From Tubiluchus corallicola (lineage: Eukaryota > Priapulida > Priapulimorpha > Priapulimorphida > Tubiluchidae): a stretch of DNA of 64,000 nucleotides. The stretch lies in the NCBI GenBank assembly GCA_030141605.1, contig JAQGDQ010002387.1, forward strand, positions 62,001 through 126,000. The letters are read 5' to 3'. The position numbers and the translations under genes are program-made. The stretch's first letter is position 1. Each line of letters begins with the position of its first letter. Shown here one piece after another: positions 1 through 35,900 of the stretch. The notes under the pieces were generated by a model, which saw nothing but the letters and a program-made list of their open reading frames with translations, ran no database searches and was not told the origin of the DNA.

Positions 1-118
1 ATAAGTTACATTAAGCAGCTTAGAATACTTAGAGCTAAGAAGTTTAAACAATGTAGCAAAGAGCATTTAAATCATCAAGAAATTGCTAAAACTAATCAAT
101 AGTTTGTTTTCAGAGCCA

Positions 119-22190
<22,072 letters not shown>

Positions 22191-24359
22191 ATGGTGGATT
22201 ATGACACGCACTCTACCACTATTTAGGCTACTTACTTGGTTAAACCAAAGCTAGTCTGTTGATAAATGTAAACAGTTCAGTTAGTGCAATTATTGTTACT
22301 TGAAGTGCATGCTTTCTTAGCTGTGCACATTTCATTACTTTGTTGTTTATAATTTCACTGTTTTTATTGTCAATGCAACATACCTAGGTAACAACCAAAT
22401 GCACAGTTCCTATTGGCATCATACTTATGAGCATGTCCTCCAGAAATTCTTTTCTGAGCCCAAGAGGCAAGTTATCACATGTGTTTTTGCGTATACTTTC
22501 ATTTTCAGTGGTTGCTAGAAAACAAAAACTTTCTTAGAAATTGCGAGAAAGTGATATTCAACATACCGATGTATGAGCTGTCGTCATCGAACATTTGCGA
22601 TTTGTTGGGACTATCTCACGGACTTAAAAACTCAGAAGTTCAGATAAATAAGCAAATTTAGCTCTGTTGTATGTATTGCAAACTTGTATTTGACTTATAG
22701 AACTCTGCAATGATACACTCTGATCTAGTTAACGACAACAGTGATGCACCGCCACCGAGTGTGCCATTTCAACACCGCTAAAAGAGACTTCTTTACTCAT
22801 GACAATATGCATCGAAAGCTAAAATTTTGATCAAGTAAATCCAAACAAGTCCATGATTCTTCATAGCCAAATTTTGCCATATAAATTAGAAACAGCTTTA
22901 GTCTGTGATATTAGTTTACCTGCAACTTGACCTAAATAGCCTGTAAATACAGGTGCAATTTACACCTGTAGCAGCTAGCATACTTATAGCATTTATGTTT
23001 TGCGCAAGGCTATTTCATAATAAGCGTTTAAATGATAGAACATTCCACTTCACTATTATAAATCTAACAAACAACTCTTTGAAAGGGGAACAATTTGTTC
23101 AAAAGTTTTTACCCACATTTATTATAATTTTTATGGCTTGCTTAATAACTTAACTGTTTATTCTTAGTGTTGTGCATAAACAGTCTAATTCTATACTATT
23201 AAAAAACAATTTGTTTATTCCTTGTGATTAACCCTTGCCCAATGGTCTTGTGTGTGTCCTATATCTCCAAAATTTGAAGTTTAATGTTCCATACACAAAT
23301 GTAAATTAGTTGTGAATTAGTTATTAACAGTACTGTTGTTTAAAACACTGTGCTTGTATAAAACGAGGATCACAAAGAGCACAAGCTACTCTACAATTTT
23401 CGCTGTTTCTGCGGTGTCACTATTTGGTTAGACAGGAACAAAAGAATATCACTGTGCAAGATACAAGTAACGCAATCAGATTTAACACTTATAATCCATT
23501 TGTAACTACCACATTATTTTCAGCTAAATTTCTAGCATAACACTGCTTCTCTTTCTTGCTTCTGTTGCTATTTAGACATTTTCAGGATGAATATCATCCC
23601 AATAAATTTTTTGAAATTCTTCCCTCTGCCCATAGATACCATTCATTTAATTCTCCAACCACAAGGACTAAATACTTTCTATTCTGTTGCATTTCGCACT
23701 ATCAGCAAGTGAATTTCAGTAAATATAAAATATTCTCTATATCACTGTGCATATTTTATTAGCATTTATGCGACAAGTGATTGAATTTATTTATCTGTTA
23801 ATTTTCTTTTGTTGTAGTACAAAAAACGACATAAATTTCATTATATGTACTACAATACAGTGATAATAAATCACTTACTTATACCTCACTGTCATTATTT
23901 TGTTTAGTGAATGCACAGAAAACAACATCAGACAAATGACTAAACTTTAAAACACTAGTAAGACCGAAGACTAAAGTATAAAGCTATAATATGAGCATTC
24001 TCCGCTTACAATTTCATTATTATTATTTCTACACTTATTTGCTGGTTTATTAAGGAAACAATGAGTCAGCATGAAAATTTTGTAGTAGCAGCTAACACTA
24101 ATAATAAGTGCACAGAAAACTAGCAGAGGCAAGGGTTACTCTTATCCTCAATGCTATCCTTTCAACAATGATCTTCATTATGTGCATCACTAAAACGGTA
24201 TTTGTTAGCTGTACTCTTAATACTTGGTCACATACAGTTAAGACTTAACTGTGCCCATTTGATAATGTCCAAAATGCGTATGTATAAAAGTTTTTGTGAA
24301 AATAATAAATATGTAGAAATGCATGTTTAACAATTATTTTGTTATATTTCTTTCTCTGC

Positions 24360-24400
<41 letters not shown>

Positions 24401-26053
24401 AGTAGGTTTTCTTATGTTAGATTCTTGCTTTAGGCTTAAGCGTAAATTGTAAATGTTAGTTGGTCTTCTAACTTGTGTGTTCTTAACATAATTATTTATC
24501 CTGCATTCTGGTTCTGTGAATAATCATGCTCATGTTCTGAAGTTAAGCATTAATAACTGTTGTGTAATTTACTAAATAACGTAGTAATTATGAATGAACC
24601 TATTTTGTTTTTTGTGTATATAAGTAGCGCTAGGCAACTTGAAGCAAAAAATGCTGCTTAGTATTATGCATAATTTACATGCAAATATGTACATTTAACT
24701 CTAGAGTGCTTCGTATATGCTTACTGTACAGTCTTTTGCCATATGCTTATTGTAAAACTATTTTCTGATGTAAAGTTTATGTAACATCCATGTCTTGCTT
24801 ATATGAAAGGAAGATACTATGTGTAATTGTGGCTCGACAAATAGAATCTCACAAATAAGTCCTGTTTGTGAATTAAACAATTCCTGTAATTACAGTACCC
24901 ATTACAAAGCTGTACAAACAGCAGCAACAATGATGCAAGCTTCTGAATGTGTGAAGTACAAAAACTATCTTGCAATATTGCACATTGATCTGTCTGTCAA
25001 TTAGCATTGCCTTTGGCGTATCATTCGTATGGGTGCTAGAAGCCGCCGTTTTACCAATAATTTAAAATGCATAATTATCCTCCATTTTCATTAATTATCA
25101 TAGTAGGTCTTGTACAGCATCTGTGAAAATAAACAGTATTAATTGAAATATTTTCTTTTGAGCTTCTTTCATCATTCTGTTAATGTTTAACTTGTGATTA
25201 TATAGCAACAGGGATTATACATAAAAATTTTATAACAGTGAATCACAACTTCATTAGTAAAAATTTATTAACAGATTTATAACAACCTCTTCATTTAAAT
25301 GTTGAGATCAAATGACAATTTAACACTGGATTTGAACACAGCTTTGAATGACACCGTGATGAAATCGCGATGACCTAATCTGATCTAGTAATTTTGTAAT
25401 TCACCGGTTTGCCAAAAAAGATTGGCTCCGTACTTATAGTTCACATTTAATGTTCTACATATTATCTTGGTTGCACTGAGCATTGAGAAGTCAAAATGAC
25501 ATCATATCTAATTTCTGTACAATTACTACAACTGTTATACTGTACAAAATTAGTATATTGCATTACAGTACGGAAATATACGCTAAGCAACATGATACAA
25601 CAACAAACAGGCATTGCTCATTCTTCGGTATGTAAATTGACTCACAAATTCATGCAAACGTGGATAAAAGTGCACCCTGGTATTTTTATAATATGGATTC
25701 CACAAATTTGTGGTTTTACGTACTTAGTTTTGTGATTACATTTGCTCAATAATACATATTTCAAATGATGTCATTATACCTATTTTTTTATACTTGAAGA
25801 CATCTAGTATGTAGCACTCACAAATATGATCACATGATTGCACAGATTGACCTGTTTTTCCAAATAATTTTGTCAAAGATTGAAATAAATGTGACCATCA
25901 TCTCGCTGTTAAGAAGAACAAAATTTAATACAGAAATTCAGTCCTTCAGGTAAATTTAGTCTGCAACTTGTTTCACCAGTATTGACTTTCAATTTGAATG
26001 CATAAAACAAGTCCGATTATAAAAATAAAATCAACATTAATTAATCAATACTA
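22191..26053. other. RAD54L2 3' flank and intergenic region
   Basis: A+T-rich sequence between the RAD54L2 stop codon and the pogo-like element downstream of AS3MT. The RAD54L2 3' UTR must begin here. AATAAA hexamers occur at about 23601, 23876 and 24304, but I cannot tell which is used. A (TA)n microsatellite occupies 24363-24393. I see no convincing coding segment, RNA gene or transposon end in the rest. Confidence 0.6.
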
Positions 26054-26867
26054 CAGTCAAACCTCGTTATAACGCCAGGTCTGGGACACCACTAAATGTG
26101 GCCAGTCCAGTCTGTAACATCTATTTTGTTTCGTAGTTATTTTTAATATGCCATAAATAGTATAATATTATTATACTTACAACAACGCATGTGTTATACT
26201 GTACATTTTTGCTGCATTAAGAAAATTTATGCAGGTGTAGTTCTATGGCGGCACATCGCAGAACTTTTAGGTAACACAATGAAATAGCAGTCTTGTGAAA
26301 ACTGCTGTCTCCTGATAAAAGAAATATGCAGCTACACAGTCCAGCCCAAGCACGGTCCCAACGTAGCATTATTAGATAATTAGGACTACAAATAGCTGCT
26401 GCAATTGCAATGTAACTTAACCTTGAGTCAAACAGCTTTTACAGCCATTAGATTCACATCAGTTCAATACTGCAGCTTAGCTACACAACTATTGTACCTT
26501 AAAATGCACGTTCCCTGCCCAAAACCTGAGCATTCACTTTCATACAGCCACTTGCAACAAGACCTAAATCTTAAATTAAAATATCATAATTGTTTTTCTG
26601 TCCAGAGATCATTGTTTTTACAACAAAATGGCTGTTTTTTAGCAACAATTCATTGTACTTTATCTTCCCTAGCATTATAATGGGGTAAATTATTATGTAA
26701 AATAGACTTTTGGCACAGCAGATAAGTTGGCAGATGGCGGCAGGCGAGATTGGCGGTATTCCCTATATTTAATATATGATGGAAATCGGGACAGGGCAAT
26801 AGTTGGCATTATTGGCATTATGCCGAGGCTGGCGTTACAACGGGCGGGGTATAACAAGGTTCGACTA
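26054..26867. mobile_element. Pogo/Tigger-like non-autonomous DNA transposon (MITE), 814 bp
   Basis: The left end is CAGTCAAACCTCGTTATAAC. The right end, reverse-complemented, begins TAGTCGAACCTTGTTATACC, a slightly decayed copy. Both ends abut TA (26052-26053 and 26868-26869), the target duplication of Tc1/mariner/pogo elements. These termini are typical of the Tigger/pogo group. There is no transposase frame inside. It starts 51 bp past the AS3MT stop, so it probably overlaps that gene's 3' UTR. Confidence 0.8.
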
Positions 26868-26918
26868 TAATTACATTGTGACTTCATAAAATTTTTCTGA
26901 AGTTGCTTCTCCATTGCA

Positions 26919-29900
26919 TTAACAAGAATCTTTGCCAGCACAACAACTTTTCTTCTGACCACCACCAGTACCCGTTCCGCAGCACGTTTGTGTAGTGGCA
27001 CCACTTCCACTACCCATCTTCAGACCTTCACAGGTCTTTGCAGCTCCGCAAGCTTCCAAACCTTTGTCTCCACAGGTAAGTTTTAGACTTGTAACATTTT
27101 CTGTGCTGACTGCATAGTCAAGTGGGTCAACCACCTCAATCTGTAATACAAAAGGAAAAAAAAACGAAAATTTCAAAAAAGCTGCCATATATACACTTTA
27201 ATCTTGCTGTGACTTTTACTGAAAACCAGAGCAATAATTTAATAATGCTTGCTTTTTTCCATGAGAGCCCCGCTTCAAAGTTGCTTTTTCATATTCCGAG
27301 TTTTGTTTGTTCTTTGTAAAAAAGTTCAATTATTTGCCTTTTGTCATTTACAGCTATAGCTTGTTTTTACTGATTCTGCTCATGAAAAAGTTCAGCATAC
27401 CAGTATGGCCTACAACCAACATTCAAGATTCAAGACTCTCGAACATAGTAATATAATGTATAAGTTTTGTAATTTTGGTAGTAGAACTTATAATACTGGT
27501 GAAAATAGTGCAGATAACAACCATTCTGCTCTAAAAAGCCAGGGTTTGGACAGCACATGGGGGAAATAAGATTTCTAACCTAATGTACAATGGCAAATTA
27601 GTACACATTAACACAAACCTCACTGATCCTGAATTCTTGTATTTATGCTCATTACTACTGCAGTAAAAAGTCAGGACTTTGTCTCGTTTGTTTGTTTAAT
27701 TACCGTTTTCATATCAGAAGAGCTAGATGCAGGATGGAACTCGAACTTGTCTCTGAGACGACTAGACTGCAGAATAGCAGCAATTTCAGCATCAACCGTC
27801 ACAGGAATGTCTTTCTGTAAAAAACAACAACAACAATTTTACATGTAAGAGCAAAGCCTAGAAAAATAATATTACGTTTTTATTTTTTTATCACAACAGG
27901 ACTGAATGAATTCAGTTCCGAATCTGCAAGCATGATGCCATGAGCACGTTTATCTTAAGTGTGTATTGGTACTTGTAATACAACACGTTATTGTAATTTT
28001 TTTTGAACATTTGTATTTCTGTCAATTTGATTTTGGCATGTGTTGTGTTATGTGGAATAAATGAATCTTGAATTTATCACTTGACAGACTGATTGAGCTC
28101 CTACCCCAAGTGTTTACCCTGCCAGTTTCATGACTATGTGTACTATAGCTTTCAAGATATTGAATGTTAGGAGCTGATGAACATTAATAAAAACAAAAAC
28201 AAATGGGTTCTCTTAGATCTGCTCTGAATGCAGATAATAATTTGTACCACTTTAGAATTCGGTTGGTTTACCTTGAATGTAATGTTGCAGTCCAAACGGA
28301 ACGAATCAGGGAAGCCAGTGATTCCACCTTTGTAAACAGCATTGCAGGCTTCTTTCTTGTCTGCCGGTAACTTATACAGTCTGTATGTTGTGGAACTAAA
28401 TCTGGCATCACCTATAAACAAGTATACATTTAAAAACACGCTTTCTTGTTTTTCATTCACAACAACAGTTTGAAATGTAGCTGCAACAAAAAGAAACAGT
28501 GCAACAACTAGAGTAGTACTGTTAGTCACAAGTACAAGTACAAAAGTATCATCAAATATGTGGATATTATTTTAAGCTTACAAGCTTTAGCAATCTGGTG
28601 ATGCATAGTGTTAAGAAGTATTTTTGCTGGATGTTGTAGAAAAGTAGACTTTGTCATTAAAAACCGGAATCTGCAATAGTTACACCACCACCACCTGTAT
28701 ACCATTTCTTCTTCCTGAAGCCTCTTTATCAGTGGTTACTGTGGCCAAACGTTTTATTCTTTGTCTCTTTGACAATAATATAAATATTGTTATACAAAAA
28801 ATCTAGACTTTTCGATTACGTTTAACGTTATCAAAATTTTCAGACAATATGTATGTAGGTATTTGCACCAAAAGTTACAAGGCTAATGTATGACACTTGC
28901 ACTTAGTATTCACTGAGTTGCTAGAGGACATAAAAACAGCCACCAATTGAATAAGCCGATCAAGCCTATCTCAAATTAACGTTCGTGTAAGTTTTATCGA
29001 GTATAAGGATATCTAGAAGCATGAACATGACAACATGGATTCTGTACGGTCAGACCTATGACAAAAAGAATTGGGCTTACACCTAGACTTAGACAGATAC
29101 ATGCATTTCATCGAGACAATAGGTTGATGAATTTGTAAATTTGTTGCCTAAGCAAGCCATGCGATGCATTGTACATTTGGGAAGTAAGATGAAATGCACT
29201 GTAATAAATGAAGCTCAAGAGCAAAAGTTAAAAGTTGGTAAACATGAAACAACGAGCATTATCTATCAATAAGAAATCATGAAAAGTATATGACTGTTTC
29301 TTTCTACATTTAATGTACGAACTACATGCACCAGACAAGGTTTGAAAGTTATGTGAGCTTACTGACTAGATTTATAGTGCAAAGAATTCAACACTTCTTA
29401 AATACATTCATACCTACAATTGCTTTGAGCTTATCATCAAAAATAGAATAATAGTGTGACGTCACTAACATTGGACGACTGAAGCCCACGGAAGATGCAA
29501 TAGAATGCAAATCTTGCCACTTGAGGGCACCACCTATACACTCACCTGCACAATATATAATAAACACGTATGTTACGTAACAACCGTAGTACAATTTCTC
29601 TGTCAATGTTAATTACCAAATTACCAACACTGCAAAAAATGATAATATTACTATTAACAATAATATTATGTGTTACGTTATTGTTAATAACTATTGTCAG
29701 CACATTTAACAAAGTTTTTGGCTACATAATAAAAACAAAGTTGCTGGCTACTAATTTTAAAAATAACTCTGTGGTGTTATTCAGAATTACTGCCACTAGA
29801 TGGCTTTTGTTATAAGAAAAAAATTGCACTTATTGCCTATCTGTAAGGCAAAACAAAATGCAACACATTCTTTGTTTAAAGCTAATCAGTAATTAGTTTA

Positions 29901-32900
29901 TTTTGTATAAACATATACAAAGCCAGTAGAACATACACGTTATACACACTGTCCTATTAAATGCTAAAGTAGAATGCCTTAGAGTGCCCATCGGCTTGCA
30001 CATTTAAAGAATGACCAAGCCTCTGGGAAGTTAGGCTTATTTCAATGTTCACAAAAATGTTAGGATTTAGTAATAAAAGTGAGAAAATCGCCTCATGTAA
30101 TTAGTAAAATAAAAAAAGTAGTAATTATTTCACGTTTGAATACTTTCATTTTGAATGCCTTTTCTTCCATCAATGATGTCGTTTATCAACTCAAGAATGG
30201 CAGCACACTGTTAATTTCTGTCCAAAGTATAATAGGTTTTTACAAAAAAATTTGATAGCTAATTTTGTGATATTTTTGCATTGAACATTAGTTAAACTGC
30301 AGAAGTCTGGAAATTCGTTAAGCAGTGCGTACTTACAGAGCCACAATACGCTTATGACAGGGGTGTCCAAACTGCGGCCCGCGAAGAGGTTTGTCAACGT
30401 AATTAAAGTGCGGCCCACGCGATCCAGCTGAAGTCCGCGCCAATATCACAAAGATAGTACGGGTAGTTTTTTCCTCTAGATCGGATGGCATTAACCCTTA
30501 CAAGACCGTTGTCACTTAATGTCACTGTCGGACATGACGAAATTTAACGTTGCTCACTTAGAACACAAAAACGTGACATAATCACAGAACACAGCAAACT
30601 ATCACAGAAGCCGCCATTCAAACACTCAAATGTGCAAGAAATGCGAGAAGCAATCTGATTGGCTGGTAGGAAGACCAATTAGCCAATCTCTAGGCTTCTA
30701 TTATCGGGCATGTTGATCTGTCCAGTCGTCTTCTTGGTCATAGCAGGTACAGATCATTTTGACTTGGTTATTTTACGAAATAAATTATAAATAAAATTAT
30801 AAAATAACCAAGACAAAATGATCTACCTACTATGACCAAGAAGACGACTGGGCAGACCAATTTGCGAGTAGCCAGCAACCTGAAAAAGTGTGGTCACCCC
30901 TGTTATAGCGGGATTCCCAGATTTTAGTTTCAGCTGAGGCTCAGTAGTACACGCCTCAATCAGTGGCTATTTCATCGTTTCATCAGATGTAGTATTCTTA
31001 TAGATCAGAATCGTGGATAATAAAAAGAGGAAGATTGAAGAACAGCGAGTCAAGACAGATTAGTATGTACTGTACTACACGGACTGTGTGATACACATTA
31101 CTAATATGCATTGTAATGAAATTACCACTATCTGTCATGAAAGTAGAAATATATGGTTTTTAATATAAATTTTAATAGCTTCTAAAATAGTTTCTTGAGT
31201 GTAGTAGTGCAGTAGTAATGATGTGCGCAAATCAGATGCAAAAAAAATCGTTATTAGGTCCTACTGTACTTGGTTCCTTGTCCAAACTGCATGTGGCCCA
31301 CAGTAATTGCGGGAATGTTTAATGTGGCCCAGCTAGTCAGATAATTTGCACACCCCTGGCTTACGAAAAGTCATGAAGTCCACCAGGTGTGTCATAGTTT
31401 TCAAGTGAATGGTGACTACCACAGTGCCTGAAATTGTCTATGCAGAGGTAGTATAAATTAACTTTATGCTTTATAGACAGTTTTTTGCAAATTTCTTTGT
31501 TATATTTTCTTCTAAGTTTAAGTTATAAACCCAACATGCTAAGTAACTTGTCCTTTCCTTTAAAAAAACTAAAAAGAAGCTTTCTCTGTGCTTACCCCAT
31601 AGTACTTTATGCTGCCTGACACTATCTGGCAATTCTCTGTCAGCATACACATCACTGAAGTATAATTCCCCACCTTCCTGCATTAGAACATAAAATTTTA
31701 TTTAAAATTTATTTATTTTAAAACAATGTAACCATTTGGCATTGTCTGAGATGTAAAATAATTAATATAGTTTAGGTAACTCTATGTTACCAGCATATTT
31801 TTGTACAACAGTGAAACACGGGGTTTAACGATTTCTCAAGAAAAGCAGATTGACAAGTTTCATAGAACTCGTCTAAGGAAAGTTTTAAAGATAAGATGGT
31901 CATATGTAATAAAAAATGAAGATTTATATAGTAGAACGAAAGAAATTCCTTGGAGTTCAAAAGGCTAGGAGACCATCTCAGATTACCAAGTGAAACACCA
32001 GCAACAATTGCCTTAAGACATAAAACCTTGCAAAAAAAACCCTGGCAAACCAAAAACAATTTGGATAGCTAAGATAAGTAAAGATGATCAACAACTTCAA
32101 TCAAATCTAGTTTATGAAGGAGAAGAGCTTATATTGTTAGCAGCACATAGGAGTTGGTGGAATGCTCTAATAAACAATAATGCCTCAATGTCTACAACAG
32201 ATGAAATGAGATGTTGAAAAAGAAGGTAACTCTGCTTAGCAACACATTCTAATATTACTTTCTTATTACACAATGACATAATTTACCTAGAGTTTAAAAT
32301 TCCAGACATACAAGAAATTAGCTTGTGAAGCAGATTATGATTAGGATCAGGATTAGGGTTAGGGTTGGGTTATGTTTAGGATTAGGGTTTAGGGTATTTA
32401 AATTGTGTGGGGAATTGTGACTCCTTCCTATAATTGCTCTGGAAAATTGTTATGATCACCATACACTTTGAAAAAATAAAAAAATGTTGGGAAAAATTCT
32501 TAATACAGCAGTAGTAAGTAAAACAGAAAATTATCAAAATGAAACCTACTACTGAGAGTAAAAGTTTACCTTCAGCACTTTATAACACTCCCTGAGCACG
32601 GCGGGCTTGTCCGGAGAAAGATTCACAACACAGTTAGAACTAAAACATACAAACGTATATGAATGTATATTAACTAAAATAACGGCAATTATAAAACACA
32701 TAGTAAGTAAACCAGTAAAAAGAGCACTAATAATCTTACAGTGTAATAGATACAAAGCATGAATTGAGTACTTCTCATAATATGCTTTTTAGCAATTTGC
32801 GATTCAGATTTTTGTTGAGATGTTTGTTGTTTTTATGACTCTGGTTACTTCCATAAAATTTATTAAATGGGGAATATCACCAAAATTAAATTGAGCTTGA

Positions 32901-35900
32901 ATAACTCGCAATTATATTGTGAATAGAAATATGTACCTCATTCTTCACGAAAATTTCGTGTTTAAGAATCGTTGGCAAAAGTTCGGATAAAATTGTACAG
33001 AAAATGAATATTTGACTAGGCCGCCATTGAGCATGTACCTGCGCCTGCGCCTCTATGGCGAAATTGCCGTACTACAGATGAAACTTGGCAAAATGCCCAA
33101 GGGGAGAAAGATTGTACGCAACTCTTGTCTGAGTATTTGTTTACATAGACAAACAGTGTTCGGCATACAGTACTTTACGTAGTTTATACCTAGTGACGGT
33201 ATCACGGTAAAGATTAGGTTATTGTGAATTGAATGCGCGATTTGCTAAGTTTTGGTCTTGATTGTTCTTATTGAAAAATGGTCGGTGGAATGTATTACAC
33301 TAGGATTCAGCAATTAGATGGGATGCAGCAGTCAGACGGAAAATATCGAAATACGAAGCCAAAATATAATAACATTTAGTTTCCAATGAGCAACAGAAAA
33401 TTATTGAAGCAATGAAAGTACAATCTAAAAACCTGGAATCACTCCTACAACCTGTGTGATAATTTCTCGGCTGTTTGCTTTGAAACGTGAGTTTAGAACA
33501 TGATGAATCTAGTGTTAATAATATTGTGCTTACACTTCAGAGAGATTCAGTCAGATGCAGTTTTTTGTTTCATTTTAAGCCCAAGTGCATAGCTTATCGA
33601 TGCAGTTTAGTCATCTCGAGATTTGTATCCATTTCAATAAAAATATCACAATTACATTATGTAATGCAATGAATAATTATTTTGTCATTGAACCACGTTA
33701 TATCGTTGGTTTTTTATATTGTAAAAGTGGATAATAGTTATATTAATAACGAATGTATTATTATCATTAGTTTTTATTTCAGTCCAACTGACCACGAGAA
33801 TTTTATCTAATCCTAATATTGTAATAATACTGCTGTGAAAAAATAAACACAATATGATGTTATCATGTAAAAACAGAAGCTAATGAACAACGGTTAAACT
33901 TCAGGTTGGTATTAAAAGTCTTACTGATTTAAATAACTAATGAACAACGGTTAAAGTTCTGCTTGGTATTAAAAGTCTTACTGATTTATATAACTGAAAC
34001 ACGACAAAGTTAAAAATGTTCATATATGTTTAATCAATAAGTCTACAGCTAATATGTTATCGTCTCTGTGTCAGCGGGGTTCACATATTTTTTTTGTCAA
34101 GGCTGATAAAATGAAGCTGTCACTAAAAATTGTCAGACTAGCATTATAGTTATGCTTCAGTAAGTTTCTCTGTGTTTACAAATTCATTAATTCTTCTAGC
34201 AGAATGAAGTTACTATGTCGGACTTGTTTTACAAGAAAAGAACTTTTGTTACCAAGGCCCACACTTTTGCAGCTTGTATTGCTGACGATGCTTTCAATTA
34301 ATGCCAGGAGAATTTTCACAATATGCTGTAGGCCTAGTTTTGCGCAATGATTGTTTACACTCTATTAGAATATACTATAATGGATCTGTAACTTTCGACG
34401 GTAGTAAAATATCGCTTTTGATGAAAACATGTTAACGAGTGCAACGACAATCATTTCTGTCAGCTGACTACCTATCCGAACCAAGGCCAGATGCTGTAAT
34501 GTAGTAATAACAGCTTTATTTTTAGCCCAGTTGTGTACGATAGTATCACAACAGGCTGCGTGTACACTCTTTACGCATCAGCCCGAGCTGGGCTAGTTCA
34601 ATTTTTTCACCGTGAGAGGCGTAAGTGCAGCTCCATGGCGTTTCCCGTGAGATACAAAAAAGTTAATTACTCATTAATTAGACAACATACTGCTAAAAAT
34701 TTTTCGCCAAGTTGTTCCCGCGGAAGGCAACTATAAAATAAGTTTAACTTGATTTTCATGATATTCCCCCTTTAACAAACATTGCTAAAATAGAATACTG
34801 TAGAGTCCAATGCTTCTGAAAGCATTATTCATTACCTATTTACGATAAATTTTTAAGAAATAGCTATTCTTCAAAACCTGAAATGGAAGCATTTTTTTTT
34901 GTTTAATGGCTGTGGCAAAATGCAATGCTTAAATTAGAATTAGAATGGCCCTAGAAAGTTTTACATTTACAGGCAGTAAATTAGTTCCATATGCTGTACT
35001 TGTAATTAATGAAGAAGAGTAAATGGTCACGATTTGTGTATGATCGTCTACCAAAAACCGTATTTCCTTCAATACCTATGTATGGCTCACTACGCTAAAA
35101 TTAACTCATGTCTCTGTAACCTGTTAATACAGTTTTTTACTGTTTTGGTCAAAGATTGTAAAATGGATATATTTAAACTATCTCTTGGAGGCAAAGAAGC
35201 GCTTCAAGTGCAGAGAAATTATACAAATGTTGTATCTGTATACCAAGACATCAGACATACAGATCTCAAACAAAGAAAATCACCATATCGGCGCTACAGT
35301 TAGGAAAGAACAACAGATGTCAAAAAATATAAGGATGAAGCTATGCTAGAGGTTTGTCAAAAACATAACACTTAGCTAACTGCTAAGAACAAAGGTTGTA
35401 CTCTTGAATACTAAATAACAGTGGTCATGTATCAAAAGCAAAATTTTATTACAGATAAGTTTTTAATTACTCTCTTGTAAAGTAGCCTATAAAGAGGTCT
35501 GTTTTGCGATGAAGTTTTTGTGTTTCATTTCAGAATAATAGAAAGGCTAATTAAAAAACTGATATGATTACACGTTCTTTAACATTGCCAATTATGAAGT
35601 AGTAAACATACATGATAATATCAATGCTGTTTTCCTGAATGCCAGCATTGGTCAGCTGTTCTATGTAACCATGCACAAACTGTGTATTTGGTTTTGCATA
35701 TCCAAACTTCTCAGCATGATATTTCTCATACTGTCTAGCTATCTCCAACTGTAAAATAAAGAAAAGGAGATGAAAACTGATTGAGTTCTTTAATATCTGC
35801 TCACCTGCCTTCCTTGTGATTAGCCTTTCAACAAATACAATTAATCAACTGGGACCGTACATGCAAAAAGTAATAAAATAAGCTGATTTACAAAACAGCC

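Noticed and set aside
24819-25735. Short intergenic frames of 60-80 codons
   Set aside because: A+T-rich chance frames with no recognisable motif, splice context or similarity.
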